From: Symsagittifera roscoffensis
Taxonomy: Eukaryota; Xenacoelomorpha; Acoela; Convolutidae
NCBI RefSeq assembly: GCF_963678635.1
Contig: NC_087062.1
Coordinates: 39,323,330-39,387,329, forward strand
Direction of reading: 5' to 3'
DNA length: 64,000 bases
Position 1 is the stretch's first letter; the number at the start of each line of letters is the position of its first letter. Under the pieces are notes generated by a model, which worked only from the letters and a program-made list of their open reading frames with translations, made no database searches and was not told where the DNA came from. The position numbers and the translations under genes were made by a program. This document shows, in pieces, positions 55,382 through 64,000 of the stretch.

Positions 55382-55430
55382 GGTCTTAGGTCCTTGGCCC
55401 ACAAGTTTTTTCGCCCATGCGGTTCTTCGC

Positions 55431-56123
55431 AGGGGTTGGTAACAGTCAATTGGTAGACAAAAAGTCAATTACTTGAAAAGATTGTCAATTAATTGAATTG
55501 TTTGCTCAAGCTTTGTCAATTATCAATTAATTGCAATTAATTGGGTCTCATTCATAGCTTAAGCAACGTCAGTTTTCGACCAAAATTGATTGTTAACATT
55601 CAGGAACAGCTGCATTTTAAGGTTCATCGGCAAAATACTCCGTCGTAATATCCTACATCTTGATAAACACTGTCAGCTGATTTCTTTGTACACTTTTTTT
55701 TTACGAAGTCAATAATAGCTTTACATTTCAAAGACAAAATCATATGGCTCTTTTCCAGTTTCCCCCCCCCCCTTTCAAAATACCGAGTTTTATGTTTGTT
55801 TTACGTGTTATTACGGCTAAATGCGTGATGTTACGCTGGAAAGTATGAAGAACAAATCTGTTCAGAATTGTCGATTTGTTCACCAGGCCAAATTTCATTG
55901 CATTATGGCAACGCTAAATAAGCTTTTCAAAATTGAATTTGAAAGGTGGGGGGAAACTGGAAAAGAGCCAATCATATAAATTTCAAAGTTTGCAAACCTT
56001 CAATTAATTGCAATTAATTGGCGGATTTTGTCAATAGTCAAAAATTGGAAAAACAAAGAAGTCAATTAATTGCATCCAATTAATTGCAATTAATTGGTCA
56101 CCAATTGACTTTTACCAAGCCTT
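55431..56123. mobile_element. 693-bp TIR element with 10-bp TSD (MULE-like)
   Basis: Ends AGGGGTTGGTAACAGTCAAT and, inverted, AAGGCTTGGTAAAAGTCAAT. It is flanked by GGTTCTTCGC at 55421-55430 and 56124-56133. The second duplicon carries a single GGTTCTTCGC at about 62899-62908, so this is a clean insertion. Many CAATTAATTG motifs lie near both ends. MITE-1 copy c is nested inside. A 9-10-bp TSD is typical of Mutator-like elements. Confidence 0.8.
55746..55969. mobile_element. MITE-1 copy c (224 bp) with perfect 8-bp TSD
   Basis: GGCTCTTTTCCAGTTTCCCC ends, flanked by AATCATAT at 55738-55745 and 55970-55977. It is nested in the 693-bp MULE-like element, so it is younger than that insertion. Confidence 0.9.
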
Positions 56124-56339
56124 GGTTCTTCGCGCATGAGAATAGCCCCCGCGGGACCTGTCTATCATAGTTGCTTTTTCGAGGGACCACTCTATCATAG
56201 TAGTACCTAGTAGTACCCCGCCGAAAGTTAACGTTGTTATGATTTATAATAACAGATTGTCATGTTTATTTTTTGTTGGTAATTCACCTTGTAAACAGCT
56301 AGTAGAAAATAAGTTAAAATAGTTGTAAATTGAAAAATT

Positions 56340-56410
56340 TCCCAGTCCGGGAGTCGAACCCGGGCCTTGTGGGTGAAAGCCACAAATCCTAACCGCTAGA
56401 CCAACTGGGA
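56340..56410 (-). tRNA. tRNA-Glu (anticodon TTC), copy 1
   Basis: On the minus strand: acceptor TCCCAGT/ACTGGGA, A box GGTCTAGCGGTTAGG, anticodon stem TGTGG/CCACA with loop CTTTCAC (anticodon TTC), and B box GGTTCGACTCC. A T-run (AAATTTTTC) follows on the minus strand as a Pol III terminator. There is no intron. All stems pair, so it looks functional. Confidence 0.95.
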
Positions 56411-57136
56411 TATAACCTCGACCTCAGTGGTTGAGATAAGTAACAAACGTTTATTTATTGCTTAACAATCTCAAGTTATTTATTAGCTATAACTGTGTAA
56501 AAAGACAGCGGCAACCACCAACCCCTACCATCTAATCATTTAAGATTTTCCGATCATGAAGGAACTCATATAAAGCTTACCAATTGGTTTTCGATCCTAT
56601 TTACGGCATAGTTCCAATAGGTGACAATTCTAGTTATACAAACTTACAGCACAATAGTAGTGTACTGCTTATTATAATGAATGCTATTCAAAAGAACGCT
56701 TAGCACAATCGCTGTTTTTGCTTTCTCCTAGTTCTTCAAGGCTATCAAACTCACTAATACTCGTGTGAATGATTTGAACTTGCATTTGTTTTTGAATAAA
56801 CGCGCTATAAAATCTGTGTTTTAGTATCTAGTGTTATTGAAAATTATTATTAACAATGCCTGATCTGATGTTGGAACTAGTCCTTCATCACATATTCCAG
56901 TCTAGGCTAGTTAAGTCTAGCAATGTTTGAAGCATTGGCGATCTTGGAACCAAGTCGTCAATCGAAAATTTCTGAAGAACCTGATCGATTTGATTTCATC
57001 GGAGTCTAGAAAAATTTTGTAATCAAAAACAGTTCTATAAAACAAGTTTTAGGCTAGAATTTAAAAAATGTCAGGAATGATCCTGATTCTGAACTAAACC
57101 TAAATTGGATCTTAACTCCCTTTGGGATCTAAATAG

Positions 57137-57601
57137 GGGGGCGTTAGACAGTGCCGAAGTTAGAGAGTGCCGAAAAAGGCGGGAAATATTGGAACGCAAT
57201 TTAAGAGGCTAGCTTTTGGCGGGAAAATTAATAATGACACTTGAAACTTGTTCAGACTCAATTTTGGCGCCAAAATCGATGAGCAAACAAAACTTTCTTT
57301 TCTTTTGTTTTCGGCACCCTCGCTTGGGTGATAGAATGCTACTAAGTTCTTTAATTCCTGAAACACAGACCCTTAGACACAACTAGCACTCGTATCGGAT
57401 TCAAGTGAGCGGAGCGAAGCGGAGCGAACGTATGGTCCTTGCCAAATATTAGCGGGCCATGCCTCGCTGAAAACACTAATTACACCCACCTCGGCACTCA
57501 ATTTTCATTTTCGGCACTCTTTAACAAATTTTCATTTTCGGCACTCTTTAACAAATTTTTGTTTTCGGCACTCTCTTACTTCGGCACTGTCTTACCCAAC
57601 C
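57137..57601. mobile_element. MITE-2 (465 bp), 8-bp TSD, empty site preserved
   Basis: The 40-bp terminal inverted repeats share GACAGTGCCGAAG and AGAGAGTGCCGAAAA. The TSD CTAAATAG is at 57129-57136 and 57602-57609. The second duplicon has one uninterrupted CTAAATAG at about 63897-63904. The right half carries three spaced TTTTCGGCACTCT motifs. It is non-coding and hAT-like by TSD length. Confidence 0.92.
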
Positions 57602-58361
57602 CTAAATAGTCACCCTCCCTTTGGTATCTACTAAAGAATTGCCACCCATTTAATGAAATGGGTCTCATGCACTAAACGGCCCAAATTCAAATTTTCTACA
57701 TAAGTTAGCTGGAAATACTTATAATAATCGAATTTGATTGGGTAATTTTAGCCAATCAAATTCAAGTTAGACGGTCAGGAATTCCAGCAGATAAAAATAT
57801 TAGCCGAAATTTCCGAAAATATGGAACTTTGTAAAATAATCAAATTAATTTTGAGTTACTTGTGAAACCTTGCCCAGACAAGGAAAACTTAATAAATTGG
57901 CTTGACAAAAAAATTCAAGTTCATAATTCGGCTAATAATTTTATCTGCTTGAAACGGCAGAATTTTAATTATTTCATTTGAAATGGCAGAAAATGTCGAT
58001 GGAACTTGATTGGCTAATTAGCCAATCAAGTTCAACCACAATAATTTCAGTTCAAGAGATGTAGAAATAATGATTTTGGGTCGTTTAGTGCATAAGACCC
58101 AAATAAATTAACACTCGTCTATGTGCCTGCATGTACGCCTACGACTCCTCTCTTTTTACCGTACCCCACTTTCTATCTGAGATTTTGAAGGATAAAATTA
58201 ACATTCCCCCCAATAGAAATAAATCAAGTTAAGATCAAGATAAGAAATTAAATTTGTACTGCATATAAAATGCTTTATTCTGATTGGCTGAGGTTTCTCA
58301 AATAAGGACCATGTTAACTTCCTCCCCCCTATCAGCTTCGGGAAGAAGACGTTTACTTGGT

Positions 58362-59847
58362 CGGTCCATTTTAGGATCAACGAATAAAACGGCTGGGGTT
58401 CCGCAAAATATATGGCCATATAATGGGGTTTCCGCCCTACATTATGCCATAATCGCCCTTCTTTCCCTCCATTATTTCCATAATCGCTCAGGAAAAATAA
58501 ATAATAGCCATTATGGGGTTTTATTATTTCCATAAGTTTGAATGAAAAATCAAAACAAATTATTAAATTTTACAAAATTTTTGAAACGAGTTTAGCATCC
58601 CAAAGCTCTTTATTGACTTTTAAGAAAAGAGTAGCCTCAAGGTGATGTGGAGTCATGCTTTATCGAACAATGCTTTATCGGAAGCCCTGTAAAACAGTTT
58701 GTAGGAAACTCCGCTGCTGAAGCGGTTACGCCCTAACTTCTTTCCACAAATTTTGGCCATCGGAAGAACATAAATTTTGATTGTTTGATAGTTTTTCAAA
58801 CTGGTCGGCTTTTCTCGAAAACTAAACCCCCTAATATGAGATTTTGGGTTCAATGAAGAGAGCGGGTTTTGGGATTTTCCTATCAATTGGAATAAAAAGG
58901 TTGAGCGATGCTACCCTGCACTTGTGACATCGCACAAAACTAGCATTGCAAGCTATCCGACATAGAATGAAACAATAAGTAAAAAAAAATGTTTGTCCAG
59001 CGGCAAGCAAGCTGACAAAAATAGGTAAACGCCTTTTGAGCCTAAAGAAAATGCTGACCTAAAAACTTAGAATTATGAAATTCTGATATTGTACAAAACT
59101 TACGCCCCTCCAGAAACACAAAAAAGTTTAAAAAAAAAACAAATCATTTTTCGAAACGATGCAAAATTATGTCACCAAGTCGAAACAAGACAAACCAAAA
59201 CAAAAGAAAACTTTTGAGCGAAAAAAAACAAACAATAAAAATCATAACGTCAGGTTTTAGTAGATTTCTTATATTTTAGATAATCAAAGAACTTTTAGTT
59301 ACAATGAAACTACTGACAGCACAAGAAAAGTCCACGGTATGGCAATCAAACCGACAAAACAAACAGACGACAATCGGCCGAAATTTTTTTTGAAATGTGT
59401 TTTTTCCTGTTTGACAAAAAAACAAGGTCCTAGCCGGATTCAAACTTAAGAATTTTTAACATCGGATCAAATTATATGAAAAAGCTCAATCTAATGTTTC
59501 GACAAAAATTGCAAGTGGTGAAACTAAAGCGTTCCAAGAATTTAAAACTAAAATCCAATTTACCGGAAACCAACCATCGATTTCTGAAATAAAGGATAGT
59601 ACTATTTTCCAATATACATTCTTGTTGATGGACCCTAAAAATTTTCCAAAGGTGCCCTCGGCGCCAATATATACTAACTTTGAGGGGGCAGTGCGCCGAA
59701 AAAACGCGATTTTTTGGTCAAAATTTTCTAAAAATTGCCCAAAAAGCTTCTTGGCCTGCTTTTTTTTCAAAATTTAGCATGCGGCTCAGAAAACTTGGAC
59801 AAAACTGGAACCAAGCAGTGCTTGGGGAGTGCTCGAAAAATCAATTT
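58362..59847 (+). repeat. segmental duplication block D, copy 1
   Basis: It matches 60948-62142 in order, except that 58899-59184 is missing from copy 2. It includes the phrase GGGGTTCCGCAAAATATATG, a tail-unit fragment of the R family at 58770-58890, and the truncated hAT-like element from 59601. Confidence 0.8.
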
Positions 59848-60582
59848 GGTCGACCTAAAAAAAGGTCGACAAAATTGTCGAATTTTTTTTTGTAAATGTG
59901 CCCCTCCCCCCTCGAGAAAATCCTAGATCCGCCCCTGAGTGTACTTTAAAATGTGAATAAATTATTTTGAAATGGTATTGAAATTATTTGGCTAATTGAA
60001 GCACTTAATATTGAAGCAAAATAGTTTCCTATCAAGATGTTGAAATTTTGATTTTTGGGAGGAATTAGTAAAAAGACCCAAAAACTTTGTTCAACAGTGC
60101 GAAAAGGCTAAGCCAAAGGCTGCTAACTCGGATATCTCCTGTGTATGGTCATCGGGGGGCGATAACTGGCTCTAGTTATAAAGTGCGTCCTTTCAATTGC
60201 TAGCAAGCTCGCAACACGCCGTTTTTGTCATTTTTGCAGCAAATTAAAATGTTGTTGAACAGCAAATGAAGTAAAAATGCTTCGTTTTGACCAGTCCCAT
60301 ATTAATATCTTGCATTTCTTAGTGATATCAATCCCAATTTTGTTATAAGAATTTTAATTTTCATTTTTCATCATGTAGGGGGTACAACCGAAAAGACCCG
60401 ATTTTTGCGGGTAAATAACAATTTTCGATGTTATTTGGGCATTATAAGATTCGGCCATGAGAATAGGATCCTCTTAATCTAAGGAAATATGAGGGTGTTC
60501 AACGTGCCAAAGTGCCACAGTGGCGAAGCGGAAAAAGTATTGAAGAGTGCCGAGAAAATTCGGATACCCCGAGATTGTTAAG
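59601..60582 (+). repeat. segmental duplication block A, copy 2
   Basis: The copy of 52148-53131. The hAT-like element part (59601-59937) ends CTAGATCCGCCCCTG and lacks its left end. Confidence 0.88.
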
Positions 60583-60639
60583 GGTACTACTATGATAGAG
60601 TGGTCCCTCGAAAAAGCAACTATGATAGACAGGTCCCGC
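60583..60639 (-). repeat. 57-bp inverted copy of 56151-56207
   Basis: GGTACTACTATGATAGAGTG, then GTCCCTCGAAAAAGCAACTA, ending GACAGGTCCCGC. It is the exact or near-exact reverse complement of the segment upstream of tRNA-Glu copy 1, and sits exactly where block A ends. Confidence 0.85.
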
Positions 60640-60947
60640 ATGCATATTGCATGTTATAATTTGGATAGCTAGTTTGCTTATAAATTATTCATTTCAAAAA
60701 TCTGGCGAAATATGTTAAGTCAGAAACCTTTCAGATTGAAAATTTTAATCACTATTTTTTATATATTGAAGTTTGCTCGCTTTACTTCATTTTACGGTTT
60801 AACAACCATATGATTGGGTTGACTTACTTGTCATCAAAACCCACTATTGGTTTTTTTTAGATTTTCAACTTTGAAATGGATAGGGGGAAATTTTATAAGA
60901 TAACAAAACATGAAATTCATGAAATCATACTGCGACATTTTTCTGAA

Positions 60948-62142
60948 GGACCATTTCAGGATCAACGAATAAAACAGCTGGGGTTCCGCAAAATATATGG
61001 CCATATAATGGGGTTTCGGCCCTACATTATGCCATAATCGTCCTTCTTTCCCTCCATTATTTCCATAATTGCTCAAGAAAAATAAATAATGGCAATTATG
61101 GGGTTTTATTCGTTCCATAAGTTTGAATGAAAAATCAAAACAAATATTCAATTTTACAAAATTTTTGGAACGAGTTTAGCATCCCAAAGCTCTTTATTGA
61201 CTTTTAAGAAAAGAGTAGCCTCAGGATGATGTGGAGTCATGCTTTATCGAACAATGCTTTATCGGAAGCCCTGTAAAACCGTTTGTAGGAAACTCCAAAG
61301 CGGTTACGCCCTAATATGTTTCCACAAATTTTGGCCATCGGAAGAACATAAATTTTGATTGTTTGACAGTTTTTCAAACTGGTCGAGTTTTCTCAAAAAC
61401 TAAACCCCCTAATATGAGATTTTGGGTTCAATAAAGAGAGCGGGTTTTGGGATTTTCCTATCAATTGGAATAAAAACAAGACAAACCAAAACAGAAGAAA
61501 ACTTTTGAGCGAAAAAAAAACAAACATTGAAAATCTCAACGTCAGGTTTTAGTAGATTTTTTATATTTTAGAGAATCAAATTAATTTTTAATTACAAGGA
61601 AACTGATGACAGCACAAGAAAAGTCCACGGTATGGCAATCAAACGCACAAAACAAACAGACGACAATCGGCCGAAAATTTTTTTATGAAATGTGTTATTT
61701 CCAGTTTGACAAAAAAACATGGTCCTAGCCGGATTCAAACTTAAGAATTTTTAACATCGGATCAAATTATATGAAAAATCTTAATCTAATGTTTCGACAA
61801 AAATTGCAAGTGGTGAAACTAAAGCGTTCCAAGAATTTAAAACTAAAATCCAATTTACCGGAAACCAACCATCGATTTCTGAAAAAAAGGATACCACTAT
61901 TTTCCAATATACATTCTTGTTGATGGACCCTAAAAATTTTCCAAAGGCGCCCTAGGCGCCAATATATACTAATTTTGAGGGGGCAGTGCGCCAAAAAAAC
62001 GCAATTTTTTGGTCAAAATTTTCCAAAAAGTGCCCAAGAACGCTTCTTGGCCTGCTTTTTCTCCCAAAATTTTGCCTGCGGCGCAGAAAATTTGGCTAAA
62101 ACTGGGACCAAGCAGTGCTTTGGGAGTGCTCGAAAGATCAAT
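60948..62142 (+). repeat. segmental duplication block D, copy 2
   Basis: The copy of 58362-59847 with a ~286-bp deletion at 61475. It runs into a doubly truncated hAT-like element (61892-62142), which is cut at AAGATCAATT and joined directly to block B copy 2. Confidence 0.8.
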
Positions 62143-62144
62143 TC

Positions 62145-62398
62145 AAATAACATAGAAGGCAAGCCAATATTATAAATCAGATAGATTTATAATGTATTCT
62201 TTTCGAGCAACGTTGAAAGCAAGAGACTCAAAGTGTACGCAGAATATCAGCTATATATAGTGTCTATGTTAACCATGGACAAGGTCATTTATTTCTTTAA
62301 TTCCTTCCAAGATGTGACAATTTATTCACTTCAGCCGCTTTAGGCCAAAAAAGACCTTATGATCAATATTTCGACTCAAGCATAACTTTCTAGTGCTA

Positions 62399-62442
<44 letters not shown>

Positions 62443-62864
62443 ATAGCATGGCCCCTGCGCAAGGATGACACGCAAAATCGTGAAGCGTTCCATATTTTTC
62501 ACGATCTTCAAATCCTGCCGTGGAGTTGAAGTTTTTGCCGCTTAAGTTGTCCGTGCAAAGATCGGTATCGGAAAAACATGGAACTCATAGATTTATAGAT
62601 TATGGCAATAATTGTCGTCAGTGCCTCTCAAAAATTAATTCAGAAAAGCAATTAAGTGCAACTAGATGAATTGTAAACTCAATTAGAAGACCTTAATTCA
62701 ATTATAATTTATACCCAAACAGTTTTAGGTACAAGCAAGTTAACGGAAATGAGGCAGGGTAATTACATTAGAGAAAAAGTTTTGAAACGACACATTTTTC
62801 TGTTTTTCTGCTCTTTGATCCATTCTGCTGTATTTTACTTATTGCTCCGTAGGGTTGTGCAGTT
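62145..62864 (+). repeat. segmental duplication block B, copy 2 (carries U6)
   Basis: The copy of 53953-54675. Upstream of U6 it differs from copy 1 close to the start site (CATAACTTTCTA versus CATATATTTCCC). Confidence 0.88.
62393..62499 (+). ncRNA. U6: U6 spliceosomal snRNA gene, copy 2
   Basis: Full length, with an intact ACAGAGA box and TTTTT end. It differs from copy 1 at two positions: GAAGAATAGC instead of GAAGATTAGC just after the ACAGAGA box, and the canonical AATCGTGAAG near the 3' end. The first change lies in the segment that pairs with U2 snRNA, so this copy may be impaired. Confidence 0.93.
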
Positions 62865-62866
62865 TG

Positions 62867-64000
62867 TCTTAGGTCCTTGACCCACAATTTTTTTCGCCCA
62901 TGCGGTTCTTCGCGCATGAGAATAGCGCCCGCGATACCTGTCTATCATAGTTGCTTTTTCGATGGACCACTCTATCATAGTAGTACCGCCGAAAGTTAAC
63001 ATTGTTATGATTCATAATAACAGATTGTCAGGTTTATTTTGTTGGTAATTAGCCTTGTAAACAGCTAGTAGAAAATAAGTTAAAATAGTTGTAAATTGAA
63101 AAGTTTCCCAGTCCGGGAGTCGAACCCGGGCCTTGTGGGTGAAAGCCACAAATCCTAACCGCTAGACCAACTGGGATATACATGTCGAGCTCAATGGTTG
63201 AGATTAGTAATAAACGTTTATTTATTGCTTAACAATCTCAAGTTATTTGTTAGCTATAACTGTGTAAAAAGACAGCGGCAACCACCAACCCCAACCATCT
63301 AATCATTTGAGATTTTTCGATCATAAAGGAACTCACATAAATCTTACCCATTCGTTTTCGATCCTATTTACGGCATAGTTCCAATAGGTGACAAATCTAG
63401 TTATACAAACTTACAGCACAATATTAGTGTACTGCTTATTATAATGAATGCTATTCAAAAGAACGCTTAGCACAATCGCTGTTTTTGCTTTCTCCTAGTT
63501 CTTCAAGGCTATCAAACTAACTGATACTCGTGTGAATGATTTGAACCTGCATTTGTTTTTGAATGAACGCGCTCTAAAATCTGTGTTTTAGTTTCTAGTG
63601 TTATTGAAAGTTATTATTAAAAATGCCTGATTGAACGTACGAACTAGTCGTTCATCACATATTCCAGTCTAGGCTAGTTAAGTCTAGCAATGTTTGAAGC
63701 ATTGGCGATCTTGGAACCAAGTCGTCAATCGAAAATTTCTGAAGAACCTGATCGATTTAATTTCATCGTAGTCCAGAGAAATTTTGTTATCAAAAACAGT
63801 TCAATAAAACATAGTTTTAGGCTAAAATTAAAAAAATGTTAGCAATGACCCTGATTCTGAACTAAACCGAAATTGGATCTTAACTCCCTTTGGGACCTAA
63901 ATAGTCACCCTCCCTTTGGTATCTACTAAAGAATTGCCACCCATTTAAAGAAATGGGTCTCATGCACTAAACGGCCCAAATTCAAATTTTCTACGTAGTA
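62867..64000 (+). repeat. segmental duplication block C, copy 2 (runs off the window)
   Basis: It matches 55383-57703 without the MULE-like and MITE-2 insertions, and so preserves their empty sites. The match continues to the last base of the window. Confidence 0.88.
63106..63176 (-). tRNA. tRNA-Glu (anticodon TTC), copy 2
   Basis: Identical in sequence over the 71-nt gene to copy 1 as far as I can read, with the same stems, anticodon and boxes. The following minus-strand T-run is CTTTTC. The flanks have diverged more than the gene. Confidence 0.95.

Larger units (their letters stand above)
56124..57703 (+). repeat. segmental duplication block C, copy 1 (carries tRNA-Glu)
   Basis: It matches 62899-64000 except for the 465-bp MITE-2 insertion at 57137-57601 and a small indel at about 56208. 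A short leftward extension (55383-55430) also matches, interrupted by the MULE-like insertion. Confidence 0.87.

Noticed and set aside
1-64000. CRISPR arrays, bacterial operons, Shine-Dalgarno sites or rRNA genes
   Set aside because: No evenly spaced identical repeats, no operon-like gene packing outside the Polinton, and no rRNA signature. The sequence is clearly eukaryotic nuclear DNA.

Overview
The window is nuclear DNA from an AT-rich invertebrate animal. Evidence: spliced genes with GT...AG introns, a U6 snRNA gene with metazoan sequence, a Pol III tRNA-Glu gene, and animal-type transposons (Polinton/Maverick, BEL/Pao, LINE, hAT-like MITEs). I cannot name the phylum. Genes are sparse; most bases are introns or mobile and repetitive DNA in several stages of decay.

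Region 1 (1-15.3 kb): a five-exon, plus-strand TMEM248/TMEM219-family gene (coding exons 1012-14910, 383 aa, all junction phases consistent). Its 11.7-kb third intron holds composite tRNA-derived repeats, a large fold-back palindrome and a C-rich block. Region 2 (15.3-28.5 kb): long dispersed repeats (a hairpin leader, a tRNA-like head and a tail of imperfect ~155-bp units), a minus-strand LINE remnant, and the last three coding exons of a plus-strand KXD1/BORC-subunit-like gene (23451-24870).

Region 3 (28.5-39 kb): a BEL/Pao fragment, two copies of a decayed reverse-transcriptase element with a C-terminal nuclease-like domain (30.86-32.70 and 35.5-38.15 kb), and a degenerate tetranucleotide block between them. 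Each RT copy runs directly into Polinton terminal sequence.

Region 4 (38,153-50,518): a nearly complete but dead Polinton/Maverick of 12.4 kb with ~0.45-0.49-kb terminal inverted repeats. On the minus strand are protein-primed DNA polymerase B and one unknown gene. On the plus strand are several unrecognised genes, a small membrane protein, the packaging-type ATPase, integrase with a chromodomain-like tail, minor and major capsid proteins, a small basic protein and a truncated adenovirus-type protease. Most carry stops or frameshifts.

Region 5 (50.5-64 kb): a U6 snRNA plus tRNA-Glu(UUC) unit duplicated about 8.2 kb apart within a mosaic segmental duplication. Comparing the two copies exposes transposon insertions with intact target-site duplications, including one with its empty site still present.
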